Assembly: GCF_030817195.1 (NCBI RefSeq) | Contig: NZ_JAUSYZ010000001.1 | Location: 4,030,001 to 4,094,000 of the forward strand | Source: Arthrobacter globiformis | Lineage (GTDB): Bacteria; Actinomycetota; Actinomycetes; Actinomycetales; Micrococcaceae | Direction of reading: 5' to 3' | Length of the DNA: 64,000 nt | Made by a program: the position numbers and the translations under genes | The notes under the pieces: model-generated | Databases searched by the model: none | Told to the model about the DNA's origin: nothing | Seen by the model: only the letters and a program-made list of their open reading frames with translations | Shown: one piece after another, positions 43,012-52,469 of the stretch | How the letters are laid out: every line of letters begins with the position of its first letter | Position numbering within the stretch: the stretch's first letter is position 1

Positions 43012-43667
43012 TTCTGGTCTGCCTCCGTCGGAGCGGTCTCGCCGGCGCGGCCGGCTTCGTCAATCTGCACGGGCCGGGGTCCGGCGCCGGGCACGATGTC
43101 CTGGTGCAGGATCCCACTGTGGAGGGCGAGCACGTCCTCCAGCTGAAGCCGCATAATCAGGGCGTCCACGCCGTCGCGGTAGTACCTTTTCCGCACGTGG
43201 ATCTGCTCGAAGCCGAAGCGGATGTACAGCTGCTGGGCGCGCGGGTTGTCGGCGCGGACCTCGAGCAGGATGTCGGCTGCGCCGCGGCGCTGCCCCTCGG
43301 CGATCAGGTCGGTGAGGAGTGCGGTGCCGATGCCCCTGCCCTCATATTCGGGGACGACGGCGATCGTCTGGACGTCGGCGATCGGTTCGACGCACATGAG
43401 TCCCGCATAGCCAACGATGCCCTCCGGCGCTTCCGCCACGAGATACCTGCGGGTCTCCGGCTGCATCAGTTCGTCCGTGAACATCTGCAGCGGCCACGCG
43501 TCCACCGGGAACAGCCGGACCTCCAGCTCGTGGACGGCAGGGATGTCGGCGGGAAGCATGTCGCGGATGGTCACGCCCGAGGCCAGCCGGCGGGGCAGGA
43601 CGGGCGCGTTGCCGGGTGCCGGATTGCCGGGTGCCGGGTTGCCGGATGGTTCGGGCAGCAGGTTCAC
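43008..43667 (-). CDS. rimI: Ribosomal protein S18 alanine N-acetyltransferase RimI
   Basis: A 219-residue GNAT protein, longer than the usual 150 residues owing to an N-terminal extension with the repeat GNPAPGNP. The acetyl-CoA site is VVPEYEGRGIGTALL near residue 130, followed by LEVRADNPRAQQLYIRFGFE, the RimI-like A/B region. It acetylates ribosomal protein S18 in the family. It overlaps tsaB and tsaD by four bases each. A start inside the frame, near MLPADIPAV, would remove the repeat. Confidence 0.92.
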   Translation of the reverse strand: MNLLPEPSGNPAPGNPAPGNAPVLPRRLASGVTIRDMLPADIPAVHELEVRLFPVDAWPLQMFTDELMQPETRRYLVAEAPEGIVGYAGLMCVEPIADVQTIAVVPEYEGRGIGTALLTDLIAEGQRRGAADILLEVRADNPRAQQLYIRFGFEQIHVRKRYYRDGVDALIMRLQLEDVLALHSGILHQDIVPGAGPRPVQIDEAGRAGETAPTEADQK

Positions 43668-44335
43668 AGGGCACGCTTCCGGGGGCCGGGGACCTGGGCG
43701 TCGGATTCCCGCAGATAGAGGGGCGTGGAGTCCAGCAGCTGCTCGCCCGCTGCCAGCCTTGCCAGCGCAAACTGGCCCAGGAAAAGCGCGTCCGGCTGTT
43801 CTGTGCTGAAGTCCGGATCCGCGTGCACGTCGTCGGGGTAGAGCCCGGCGCCCGCGCCGTAGGCCGGCAGGTCGGGAAGGTCGGCGGCGAACCCCACGTG
43901 CGGACCGTCCGTGAGCTTTGGCAGCTGGCCGGCGGCCAGGGTGTAGCGGGCCCAGTAGACCTCTTTGCGCCGGGCGTCGGTGGCCACGAGGAACTCGGGC
44001 GGCGCCTCGGTGGATTCGGCCACTTCGAGGGCGACGGCGTCGAGGCTCATCATGCCGTGCAGCGGCGTGTTCCAGACGAAGGCCAGAGTGCGCGCCGTCG
44101 CGATGCCGGACCGGAGCCCGGTGAAGGGGCCGGGACCAACGCCCACAACGATCGCGTCAATGTCGGCTCCGGTTACTCCGGCGTCTGCCAGCAGCCGCTC
44201 GATTCCGGGCGCGAGGACCTCGGCGTGGCTCCTCGTGTCCTCGGTGGAGAAGTTGCCCACCACGCCTTCCAGGGCGTCGTCCGACACCAGCGCGGCGCTG
44301 GCCACGGCCGAGGTGTCAATGGCAAGAATGAGCAT
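43664..44335 (-). CDS. tsaB: tRNA t6A biosynthesis protein TsaB
   Basis: A 223-residue ASKHA-like protein, partner of TsaD. It starts MLILAIDTSAVASAAL and carries VVGVGPGPFTGLRSGIATA near residue 65, both typical. It lacks the metal-binding His of TsaD as expected. It overlaps tsaE by one base (TGATG) and rimI by four, so translation is coupled across the operon. Confidence 0.95.
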   Translation of the reverse strand: MLILAIDTSAVASAALVSDDALEGVVGNFSTEDTRSHAEVLAPGIERLLADAGVTGADIDAIVVGVGPGPFTGLRSGIATARTLAFVWNTPLHGMMSLDAVALEVAESTEAPPEFLVATDARRKEVYWARYTLAAGQLPKLTDGPHVGFAADLPDLPAYGAGAGLYPDDVHADPDFSTEQPDALFLGQFALARLAAGEQLLDSTPLYLRESDAQVPGPRKRAL

Positions 44336-44949
44336 CAGGAGATTCCTTCCGCGGCCAGAACGGGCTGTTCTGCCCAGCGCGGCCCGAAGCCGCGGATGAT
44401 GATGGTGCGGGGTTCGTCGTCGTCCTCCGACTCGAAGTCGAGGACGGGCGCGTCAGGGCCGGGTCCTGTTGAATCCCCACCGGTGTGAAGGTGCGCGGGA
44501 GCGGCGCCGCCCAGCTGGCGGTGCAGTTCCACCTCGAGCCGGCTCTCGGTCAGGTGCTCCACGCGGTCCCGGCCCCACTCCACCACGGTCACGGCAGAGT
44601 CCAGCGTGTTCTCCAGGTCAATGTCGTCGATTTCCGACGCCGATCCCAGCCGGTAGGCGTCCACGTGCACCAGGTCCGGCCCGCCGGGGCGCGGCCCGTC
44701 GGGGAGGTTGGGGTGGATGCGTACCAGTACGAAGGTCGGGGAAATGATGCCCTCGCGGACGCCCAGGCCCTCGCCGAGGCCCTGCGTGAAGGTGGTCTTG
44801 CCGGCGCCCAGTTCGCCCGTGAGCACCAGGAGGTCCCCCGCCCGGAGCACCTCCGCCAGAGCCGCGCCGAGCGCGTGGGTCTGGTCCGCCGTCGTGACCG
44901 TCAGGGTCTGGACCCACAGCGGAGCGTTGCCGGTTTCGGGGATGTTCAC
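44335..44949 (-). CDS. tsaE: tRNA t6A biosynthesis ATPase TsaE
   Basis: A 204-residue P-loop ATPase. The Walker A motif is GELGAGKTTFTQGLGEGLG near residue 45, then ISPTFVLVRIH and LVHVDAYRLGS, the TsaE signature, then VEWGRDRVE. It has a C-terminal extension of about 50 residues that is acidic and variable. It overlaps alr by four bases and tsaB by one. Confidence 0.95.
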   Translation of the reverse strand: MNIPETGNAPLWVQTLTVTTADQTHALGAALAEVLRAGDLLVLTGELGAGKTTFTQGLGEGLGVREGIISPTFVLVRIHPNLPDGPRPGGPDLVHVDAYRLGSASEIDDIDLENTLDSAVTVVEWGRDRVEHLTESRLEVELHRQLGGAAPAHLHTGGDSTGPGPDAPVLDFESEDDDEPRTIIIRGFGPRWAEQPVLAAEGIS

Positions 44950-46226
44950 GGCCTCGGCGTTCCAGTCGCGGTCGATCCGGTGGCCGGCATTTCGCCGGGC
45001 GCATTGCTGATGGGTGATTCGTTGATGTAGGTGCGGGGCACACGGGGGCTGATGCGGGTAACGATCTCGTAGTTGTTGGTGCCGGCGGCGCGCGCCCAGT
45101 CATCGGCCGTGGGGCCGCCGTCGGCGCCGTTTCCGAAGAGGACGGCCTCTGCTCCGAGGACGCTGTGGCCGCCCCGGGAAACGTCCAGAGGGCCGAGGTC
45201 GATCACCATCTGGTCCATCGCTATCCGTCCCACCACGGGGTAGGTGACTCCCTCCACGCGGACAGGCCCGCCGGTGGCGACGCGGGGAACGCCGTCGGCA
45301 TAGCCGAGCGGGATCAGCCCCAGCGTGCTCTCGCCGGACGTGTGGTAGTTGAAGCCGTAGGAGACGCCCTGGCCGGAGTGCACGTCCTTGCAGTGGGACA
45401 CGACGGTGCGCAGGGTCATCGCGGGGCGGAGGCCCAGTTCCGCGGAGGTCTGCCCCTCGAAGGGCGAGAGTCCATAGATCCCCAGGCCCGCGCGGACCAT
45501 GTCGAAGTGCGTGTCGGGCCGGGACAGGGTGGCCGGGGTGTTGGCCAGGTGGCGGACTTCGGGGTCCACGCCGGCGTCTTCGGCGATGGCCAGGACCTCG
45601 CGGAACGCTGCGAGCTGGTCATCGGTTTCCGGGCGCTCGGGTTCGTCGGCCACGGCAAGGTGGGAGAAGATGCCCACGACGCGCAGCAGCCCCTGGTCCT
45701 GGTACTCCACGGCTTCGCCCACCAGCCGGTCCCACACCTCGACCGTGGCGCCATTGCGGCCAAGTCCGGTGTCGACTTTGAGGTGGACGCGTGCGGGCCG
45801 TTCCTGTTCCCGGGCCGCAGCCACGATCTGTTCCAGCTCCCAGCCGGAGCACCCGATGTCGACGCCGGCGGCCACCGCCGCGCCGAAGTTGCTTTCCGGG
45901 GTGTGCAGCCAGGCGAGCAGCGGCGCTTCGATGCCCGCGGCGCGCAGCGCCAGAGCTTCGGAGATGTGCGCGACGCCCAGCCAGCTTGCGCCTGCCTCGA
46001 GGGCCGCGCGTGCCACCGGCACGGCGCCGTGACCGTACGCATCGGCCTTGACGACCGCCATGACCTTGGCCGGTTCGGCAGCCGCGGCGAGCCGGCGGAC
46101 ATTGTGCCGGATGGCCTCGAGGTCGATCACGGCGGAACGCTCGTGGGCCGTCCGGTCGTATCCTCGGGACGTGCCGACCGGTCCCGCCACTGCCGGGCGG
46201 TCTCCTGTTGCTGCTGGATAAATCAC
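44946..46226 (-). CDS. alr: Alanine racemase
   Basis: A 426-residue PLP enzyme that makes D-alanine for peptidoglycan. The PLP Lys is in VMAVVKADAYGHGAVPVAR near residue 60; the catalytic Tyr lies in SYGFNYHTSGESTLGLIPLG. PVVGRIAMDQMVIDLG is a further hallmark. A 25-residue variable start precedes the domain. The GTG at 46226 is chosen, since the open frame upstream has no family likeness and overlaps the kinase gene. It leads the t6A operon. Confidence 0.93.
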   Translation of the reverse strand: MIYPAATGDRPAVAGPVGTSRGYDRTAHERSAVIDLEAIRHNVRRLAAAAEPAKVMAVVKADAYGHGAVPVARAALEAGASWLGVAHISEALALRAAGIEAPLLAWLHTPESNFGAAVAAGVDIGCSGWELEQIVAAAREQERPARVHLKVDTGLGRNGATVEVWDRLVGEAVEYQDQGLLRVVGIFSHLAVADEPERPETDDQLAAFREVLAIAEDAGVDPEVRHLANTPATLSRPDTHFDMVRAGLGIYGLSPFEGQTSAELGLRPAMTLRTVVSHCKDVHSGQGVSYGFNYHTSGESTLGLIPLGYADGVPRVATGGPVRVEGVTYPVVGRIAMDQMVIDLGPLDVSRGGHSVLGAEAVLFGNGADGGPTADDWARAAGTNNYEIVTRISPRVPRTYINESPISNAPGEMPATGSTATGTPRP

Positions 46227-46294
46227 TCTACTGATTCTAGTGCTGGCGCTTCGGGCCGAATAATTGCCGGGGAAACGGCGTGCCGGGTGCCTGC

Positions 46295-47386
46295 TCAGGC
46301 GTCCGAGAGATGTGCGATGGTGGCGGCCGCCCGCCGCTGGGCCTCCTGCGGAACGTCCCGGACGATGTCGGCGAGGAAGGCGTAGCGGCGCAGCCACTGG
46401 CTGCCACGGCGTTCCGGCCGGGCGTTGGCGCGCTTCCACCAGTCGGCGATGTCTCCCCAGCCGGGCGCCGCGAGGGAACCGCCCACTTCCTGGACCGCCA
46501 GTGCGGCGCACAGATTGGCGAACCGAAGCCGGTCGCTGAGGGGCCACCCCGCCAGGCTCCCGACGATGAACGCGGCCCCGAAGCAGTCCCCGGCACCGGT
46601 CGGGTCGAAGGCGGCCACCGGCAGGGAGGGCACCCATTCCTCCTCGCCGGTTTCCGAGTCCACCGCCACGGCCCCCTGCGCCCCCAGGGTCACCACCGCC
46701 ACCGGCACCCGGTCCGCCAGGGAGTACAGCGCCGCCCAGGGATCGCTCTTGCCGGTGAAGGCCATGGCCTCGCGCTGGTTGGGCATGAAGGCATGGAAGT
46801 ACTGCAGGTTGGCAAGCCGCGCGTGGGCCCATTCGCCGGTGGGGTCCCAGCCGACGTCGCCGAACAGTTTCACGCCTTCCTTGTACGCCGCGAGCGCCCA
46901 CGGCTCCAGTTCATGGCCGAGGTCTGCCACAGCAGCCAGCGCGCGGGGCGGCTTCCCGATCAGCTCGGAGGAGGTCACCGGTGCCGGGTGCCCGTGCGTG
47001 ACCATCGAGCGGTCGTGGTCCACGCTGAGTGATACAGTCACCGGCGAGTGCCAGCCCGGCATCCGGCGGGACAGGGACAGGTCCACGTGCTCCTGCCGGT
47101 CCAGGACTTTCCAGTTGTAGTCGCCGTAGCCGTCGTCGCCGAAGGCCGCGGCCAGCCCGGTGCGCAAGCCGAGGCGCGCGGCCGCGATGGCCTGGTTGGC
47201 CACGCCACCCGGGCAGCTGCCCATCCCCTCGCTCCAGATTTCGGTTCCAGGCTCGGGCGCGTGCGGCAGCCCCGTGAAGATGATGTCCTGAAAAACGGTC
47301 CCGGCCAGCAGCAGGTCGAACTCTCCGGCCGCCTGGGTACGGACGGCCGAGAGCGGGTCGAAACGGCGTACGGGATTCGCCTCCAT
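46295..47386 (-). CDS. PfkB family carbohydrate kinase
   Basis: A 363-residue ribokinase-type kinase. The N-terminus has the family's GGVANQAIAAARLG glycine-rich substrate motif near residue 60 and the C-terminal DPTGAGDCFGAAFIVG with the catalytic Asp near residue 275. The sugar is unknown; divergence from a GH4 glycosidase suggests a sugar freed by or related to it. The ATG at 47386 is chosen as the only start that gives a normal N-terminus. Confidence 0.9.
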   Translation of the reverse strand: MEANPVRRFDPLSAVRTQAAGEFDLLLAGTVFQDIIFTGLPHAPEPGTEIWSEGMGSCPGGVANQAIAAARLGLRTGLAAAFGDDGYGDYNWKVLDRQEHVDLSLSRRMPGWHSPVTVSLSVDHDRSMVTHGHPAPVTSSELIGKPPRALAAVADLGHELEPWALAAYKEGVKLFGDVGWDPTGEWAHARLANLQYFHAFMPNQREAMAFTGKSDPWAALYSLADRVPVAVVTLGAQGAVAVDSETGEEEWVPSLPVAAFDPTGAGDCFGAAFIVGSLAGWPLSDRLRFANLCAALAVQEVGGSLAAPGWGDIADWWKRANARPERRGSQWLRRYAFLADIVRDVPQEAQRRAAATIAHLSDA

Positions 47387-47512
47387 GTTCGGCACATTAC
47401 GCTGTGTACCCTGGCGTTGAAACCCCGCGATGTGGGGGTCGGCACGTGTGCGGCTGGCCTCCGGCGCTGCAGGCCCGGGTGCGTTGCTGGCTGCTGCGCA
47501 TAGACTCCTGCC

Positions 47513-49036
47513 ATGCGGCTCATGATCGCCGGCGGCGGCGGATTCCGGGTTCCCCTCGTTTACCGTGCCCTGTGTTCCGGGCGCTATGCCGGCCTGGTCA
47601 GCGAGGTGGTGCTGTTCGACGTCGACGGCGGCCGCCTGGCCGCCATTGAGGCTGTACTGCGGTCCATGTCTTGGGAGTTCAGCCGGTCTTCGGAGGTGGG
47701 CGGCGCTCCGGACGGAAGTCCCGACGTCGGAGGTTCCTCCTGCCGCCCGCCCACGGTGACGTCCACGACGTCCCTCCCCCATGCCCTCAACGGGACGGAC
47801 ATCGTGTTCGCTGCCATCCGCCCGGGCGGAACGGCCGGCCGGGTTGCCGACGAACGGGTGGCCCAGGACCTCGGGCTGCTGGGCCAGGAAACCACCGGTG
47901 CGGGCGGCATCTCCTACGCGCTGCGGTCCATCCCGGCGATGCTGGAGCTGGCCGCAAACATGCGGACGCACTGCCCGGACGCCTGGCTGATCAACTTCAC
48001 CAATCCGGCGGGGATGGTCACCCAGGCGCTGGCTCCCGTGCTGGGCCGGAAGGTGATCGGGATCTGTGATTCCGCGAGTGCCCTGGTGCACCGCGCTGCC
48101 CGGGCGGCCGGGGTGCTGCTGCCGGCGGGAAAGCTCGACGGCGTGGGCTACTACGGGCTGAACCATCTCGGCTGGCTGTACCGGCTGGAGAGCGGCGGCC
48201 GGGACTTCCTTCCGGGCCTGCTGGCCGACCGGGAAGCCCTGGCCAGCTTCGAGGAGGGCCGGCTGTTTCCGCAGTCTTTCCTGCGCGGTCTGGGGCTGCT
48301 GCCGAACGAGTACCTGTTCTATTACTACGAAGCGGCGCGGGCGACGGCGGGCATGCGCGCCATGGCCAGGACCCGGGGTGAGTCGATCCACGGCCAGCAG
48401 GCGGAGCTGTATCCGCGGCTGGCCACCGCCGGGGACGAAGCGTACGGCTTGTGGGAAGCGGCGCGGCAGTCCCGCGAGGAGGGGTATTTGGCCGAGGCCA
48501 GGACCGGCGGCGAGGCCCGGAACCCCGAGGATCTTGCGGGCGGCGGTTATGAGCAGGTGGCCCTGGCCGTGATGCGGGCGCTGGCCGGAGATGCCGCCGT
48601 CGATGGCATGGGGGACGTTGGGGGCGGCGCCCGTGGCGCTGCCACCGAGCTGATCCTCAATACGCCGAACTCCCCTGGACAGTCCTTCACTGGACGGTCC
48701 CCCGCCCCTGGACAGTCCTTTCCCGGGGCGGGCGGCCCCCGGGCCGCTATTCCCGGGCTGCCGCCGGACGCCGTCGTCGAAGTTCCCTGCACAGTCACGC
48801 CGGACGGGGCGGTGCCGATACAGCAGGACAGGCCCGCCGAACCGCAACTCAGCCTTCTGCGGCAGGTCAAGAAGGTGGAACTGCTCACCGTCCGTGCGGC
48901 CTCTGGCGGGGACCGGGATGCGGCGCTGGAAGCCTTCGCCGAACACCCGCTGGTCGGCTCGGCTCAGCTCGCCAACGCGTTGCTCACCGGCTACGAAGGC
49001 GCGTTTCCGGATTTGGCCGGGTTGTGGCGCCGGTGA
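47513..49036 (+). CDS. GH4 family glycosidase (6-phospho-beta-glucosidase type)
   Basis: A 507-residue NAD+- and metal-dependent glycosidase. The dinucleotide loop is MIAGGGGFRVPLV at the start, NFTNPAGMVTQAL near residue 165 and the metal-binding Cys in VIGICDSAS and His in GLNHLGW. A Pro/Gly/Ser-rich insertion (about residues 387-420) built from partly repeated PGQSF units interrupts a region normally compact. Divergent from the PfkB kinase. No PTS transporter is next to it. Confidence 0.9.
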   Translation: MRLMIAGGGGFRVPLVYRALCSGRYAGLVSEVVLFDVDGGRLAAIEAVLRSMSWEFSRSSEVGGAPDGSPDVGGSSCRPPTVTSTTSLPHALNGTDIVFAAIRPGGTAGRVADERVAQDLGLLGQETTGAGGISYALRSIPAMLELAANMRTHCPDAWLINFTNPAGMVTQALAPVLGRKVIGICDSASALVHRAARAAGVLLPAGKLDGVGYYGLNHLGWLYRLESGGRDFLPGLLADREALASFEEGRLFPQSFLRGLGLLPNEYLFYYYEAARATAGMRAMARTRGESIHGQQAELYPRLATAGDEAYGLWEAARQSREEGYLAEARTGGEARNPEDLAGGGYEQVALAVMRALAGDAAVDGMGDVGGGARGAATELILNTPNSPGQSFTGRSPAPGQSFPGAGGPRAAIPGLPPDAVVEVPCTVTPDGAVPIQQDRPAEPQLSLLRQVKKVELLTVRAASGGDRDAALEAFAEHPLVGSAQLANALLTGYEGAFPDLAGLWRR

Positions 49037-49224
49037 CGGGGCGCTCCGGGGCACATTGAGGCCACGGAGCCGGATTTAGCAGGGCCGTGCTACATCCGCG
49101 GCCCGCGGCAGTTGGCGTGTGAAACGCCACGTTGGCAGCACTTGCAACGCCACCGTTGCGCTGACGGTTCAGGAGTAGTGTTTTATCCGATGCAGTTCCA
49201 GCAGTCCGGAGAGGAGGGAGGCTC

Positions 49225-50502
49225 ATGTCTGTGATCAAGCGAGTGGCTTTCCTGTCGCTGCACACCTCCCCCATGGAACAGCCCGGTTCCGGAGACGCCG
49301 GCGGCATGAACGTCTACATCCGTGGCCTTGCCTCCGCCCTGGCCGAAACCGGCATCGAAGTGGAGATCTTCACCCGTTCCACCGCCACCGGGCAGCCCGC
49401 CGTCGAACACCCCGACCCCGGCGTCTGCGTCCACAACGTCCTGGCCGGGCCGCCGCGCAAACTCCCCAAAGAGGAACTCCCCGAACTGCTGCACAGCATG
49501 GTCGCCGAAATCGAACGGATCCGCGGCCAGCAGCCCCACGGCCGCTACGACCTGATCCACTCCCACTACTGGGTCTCCGGCGTCGCCGGCCTCGAACTCT
49601 CCCAGCTGTGGAACGTCCCCCTGGTGCACACCATGCACACCATGGCCAAAGTCAAAAACCTCCTCCTGCACTCCGGCGAACAACCCGAACCCCGGCGCCG
49701 CGAGGACGGCGAACACCGCATCGTCGACGGCGCCACCCGCCTGATCGCCAACACCACCGCCGAAGCCGCCGAACTCGTTTCCCACTACGGCGCCGACTTC
49801 GACCACATCGACGTCGCACCCCCCGGCGTGAACCTCTCCGTGTTCACCCCCGCGTTCCGTGCCCAGTCCCGAACCGCCCACGGCATCGCCGCCGGCACTT
49901 TCCACCTGCTCTTCGCCGGCCGGATCCAACGCCTCAAGGGCCCGCAGATCCTGCTCAAGGCCGCCGCCTTGCTGCGCCGCCGCCGCCCCGACATCGACCT
50001 CAAACTCACCATCCTCGGCGCGCTCAGCGGCGCCAAGGACTTTAACCTCAAAACCCTCGTCAGCGCCGCCGAACTGGACGACGTCGTCACCCACCACCCT
50101 CCCGTCAGCGCACCCGAACTTGCCGGCTGGTTCCGGGCCGCCGACGTCGTCGTCATGCCCTCCTACAGCGAATCCTTCGGCCTGGTCGCCCTTGAGGCCC
50201 AGGCCTGCGGCACCCCTGTCGTCGCCACCCGCGTCGGCGGACTCACCCGCGCAGTCAGCCACGGCCGCACCGGCCTGCTCGTGGACGGCCACCACGCCGC
50301 CGACTGGGCCGATGCCCTCGAAGCCCTCCACGACGACCCCGCCACCCGCCACAACATGGGCACCGCCGCCGCCATCCATGCAGCAAACTCCGGCTGGCAA
50401 CGCACCGCCGCCATCACCCTCGACAGCTACCACGCCGCCGTCGACGAATACGCTTCCAGCCACCCCATGGCCGCCGTCTACGGGTCACGGCTCACCGGCT
50501 AA
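49225..50502 (+). CDS. mshA: D-inositol-3-phosphate glycosyltransferase (MshA type)
   Basis: A 425-residue GT4 glycosyltransferase. It joins GlcNAc from UDP-GlcNAc to inositol-3-phosphate, the first step to mycothiol. It has LSLHTSPMEQPGSGDAGGMN at the donor/acceptor loop, the HSHYWVSG segment, and the catalytic ESFGLVALE (E-x7-E) near residue 315. Codon use differs from its neighbours, with many CTC, CCC, GAA and AAA codons. It is followed 20 bases later by fhs. Other GT4 roles cannot be excluded. Confidence 0.85.
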   Translation: MSVIKRVAFLSLHTSPMEQPGSGDAGGMNVYIRGLASALAETGIEVEIFTRSTATGQPAVEHPDPGVCVHNVLAGPPRKLPKEELPELLHSMVAEIERIRGQQPHGRYDLIHSHYWVSGVAGLELSQLWNVPLVHTMHTMAKVKNLLLHSGEQPEPRRREDGEHRIVDGATRLIANTTAEAAELVSHYGADFDHIDVAPPGVNLSVFTPAFRAQSRTAHGIAAGTFHLLFAGRIQRLKGPQILLKAAALLRRRRPDIDLKLTILGALSGAKDFNLKTLVSAAELDDVVTHHPPVSAPELAGWFRAADVVVMPSYSESFGLVALEAQACGTPVVATRVGGLTRAVSHGRTGLLVDGHHAADWADALEALHDDPATRHNMGTAAAIHAANSGWQRTAAITLDSYHAAVDEYASSHPMAAVYGSRLTG

Positions 50503-50522
50503 CCCTTCCGGAAAGGACAACG

Positions 50523-52235
50523 ATGTCTGACAGCACTCCCCTGAGCGGTACCGGCCTGAGCAGCACTCCCCTGAGCGACCTGGACATTGCCCGCAGGGCA
50601 GTGCTGCGGCCGATCGAGGAAATCGCCGCATCTGCGGGCATCGATGCCGGGGCAGTGGAGCACTATGGCCGCTACAAGGCAAAGATCGACCCCGCGAAGC
50701 TGTCAGCCCCCGCGCCAGCCGGAAAGGTGGTTCTGGTTTCCGCGATGTCGCCCACGCCGGCCGGCGAAGGAAAATCAACCACGACTGTGGGGCTGGCAGA
50801 TTCGCTTGCACGGGCGGGCCACAAGGTGATGGTCGCGCTGCGGGAGCCCTCGCTGGGCCCCATCCTCGGCATGAAGGGCGGGGCCACGGGCGGCGGGCTG
50901 TCCCAGGTTCTGCCGATGGACGAGATCAACCTGCATTTCACCGGCGACTTCCATGCCGTCACGTCCGCCAACAATGCACTCATGGCCCTCGTGGACAACC
51001 ACATCTACCAGGGCAACGAACTGAACATCGACCCGCGCCGCATGACGTTCAAGCGGGTCCTGGACATGAACGACCGCTCACTTCGCGAGGTGGTGATTGG
51101 ACTCGGCGGGCCTGCGCAGGGCGTACCGCGCCAGGACGGCTTCGACATCACCGTCGCGTCCGAGATCATGGCGGTCTTTTGCCTCGCCACCGACCTGGCC
51201 GACCTGCGGGACAGGCTGGGCCGCATCACCTTCGGCTACACGTACGACCGGGCGCCGGTTACGGTGGCGGACCTCGGTGTGCAGGGGGCCCTGACGCTGC
51301 TGCTCAAGGAAGCCATCAAGCCGAACCTCGTCCAGACCATCGCCGGTACCCCGGCCCTGGTTCATGGCGGGCCGTTCGCGAACATCGCCCACGGGTGCAA
51401 CTCGCTGATCGCCACGCAGACCGCCCGGCGGCTGGCCGACATCGTGGTGACGGAGGCGGGATTCGGGGCCGACCTCGGCGCGGAAAAGTTCATGGACATC
51501 AAGGCGCGGATCGCAGATGTGGCGCCATCCGCCGTCGTAGTGGTGGCGACCGTCCGCGCACTCAAAATGCAAGGCGGCGTTCCCAAGGACCGGCTGAACG
51601 AGCCGAACGTGGAGGCCGTGGCGGCGGGTGCGGCCAACCTGCGCCGCCATGTCCAGAATGTGGAGCGGTTCGGCGTGACGCCCGTGGTGGCGATCAACAA
51701 GTTCCCCGCGGACACCCAGGAGGAGCTCGACTGGCTGCTCGGCTGGTGCGCGGGCGAGGGCATCCAGGCATCGGTGGCGGACATCTGGGGACGGGGCGGG
51801 GGCGGCGACGGCGGCGATGAGCTGGCTGCCAAGGTCGCCGCCGCGGTGAACGGGCCGTCGTCGTTCCGGCATCTCTACCCGCTGGACATGTCCGTGGAGG
51901 ACAAGATCCGCACCATCGTCCAGGAAATCTATGGCGCCGACGGCGTGGACTTTTCAGTCCCTGCACTGCGCCGGCTGGCGGACATTGAGAAGAACGGCTG
52001 GTCCGGGCTGCCTGTCTGCATGGCGAAAACCCAGTACTCGTTCACGGACGACGCCTCGCGGCTGGGGGCACCCAAGGGCTTCACCATCCATGTGCGCGAC
52101 CTCATCCCCAAGACCGGCGCAGGCTTCATCGTGGCCCTGACCGGAGCGGTGATGACCATGCCCGGGCTTCCGGCCGTTCCCGCGGCAATGCGGATGGACG
52201 TCGACGACGACGGCAACCCGGTCGGCCTCTTCTAA
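50523..52235 (+). CDS. fhs: Formate-tetrahydrofolate ligase
   Basis: A 570-residue enzyme making 10-formyl-THF from formate, THF and ATP. The P-loop is TPAGEGKSTTTVGLADSL near residue 80, followed by LREPSLGPILGMKGGATGGG. EIMAVFCLATDLADL and the C-terminal MPGLPAVPAAMRMDVDD are standard. The N-terminus has a short repeated TPLSG/TPLSD stretch not conserved in the family. It is 20 bases downstream of mshA. Its stop codon is immediately followed by a tandem array. Confidence 0.97.
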   Translation: MSDSTPLSGTGLSSTPLSDLDIARRAVLRPIEEIAASAGIDAGAVEHYGRYKAKIDPAKLSAPAPAGKVVLVSAMSPTPAGEGKSTTTVGLADSLARAGHKVMVALREPSLGPILGMKGGATGGGLSQVLPMDEINLHFTGDFHAVTSANNALMALVDNHIYQGNELNIDPRRMTFKRVLDMNDRSLREVVIGLGGPAQGVPRQDGFDITVASEIMAVFCLATDLADLRDRLGRITFGYTYDRAPVTVADLGVQGALTLLLKEAIKPNLVQTIAGTPALVHGGPFANIAHGCNSLIATQTARRLADIVVTEAGFGADLGAEKFMDIKARIADVAPSAVVVVATVRALKMQGGVPKDRLNEPNVEAVAAGAANLRRHVQNVERFGVTPVVAINKFPADTQEELDWLLGWCAGEGIQASVADIWGRGGGGDGGDELAAKVAAAVNGPSSFRHLYPLDMSVEDKIRTIVQEIYGADGVDFSVPALRRLADIEKNGWSGLPVCMAKTQYSFTDDASRLGAPKGFTIHVRDLIPKTGAGFIVALTGAVMTMPGLPAVPAAMRMDVDDDGNPVGLF

Positions 52236-52239
52236 ACGC

Positions 52240-52469
52240 TTCCTCACCTCCCGTCGCTTCACCCCAACCCTTCATCACCTCCCGCCGCTTCAACCAAAAC
52301 CCTTCCTCACCTCCCGCCGCTTCAACCCCAACCCTTCCTCACCTCCCGTCGCTTCAACCCCAACCCTTCCTCACCTCCCGCCGCTTCAACCCCAACCCTT
52401 CCTCACTTCCCGCCGCTTCAACCAAAACCCTTCCTCACCTCCCGCCGCTTCAACCAAAACCCTTCCTCA
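52240..52469 (-). repeat. 32-bp tandem array A
   Basis: Seven full 31-32-base units and one partial unit fill the whole gap between fhs and the DUF559 gene. On the minus strand the unit begins GTGAGGAAGGGTTTTGG, the remainder is GC-rich. Copies are over 90% alike. The array starts five bases after the fhs stop, and the last partial unit supplies the stop codon (TGA) of the DUF559 gene. Confidence 0.95.

Noticed and set aside
44946..46901. A 651-residue fusion of a kinase-like part with alanine racemase
   Set aside because: The upstream third is a shifted-frame reading of the PfkB kinase gene; normal Alr begins at the GTG at 46226.
46295..49054. A 919-residue protein ending in the PfkB kinase
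   Set aside because: The first 550 residues are antisense to the GH4 gene and Arg/Gly-rich without any family; the kinase starts at 47386.
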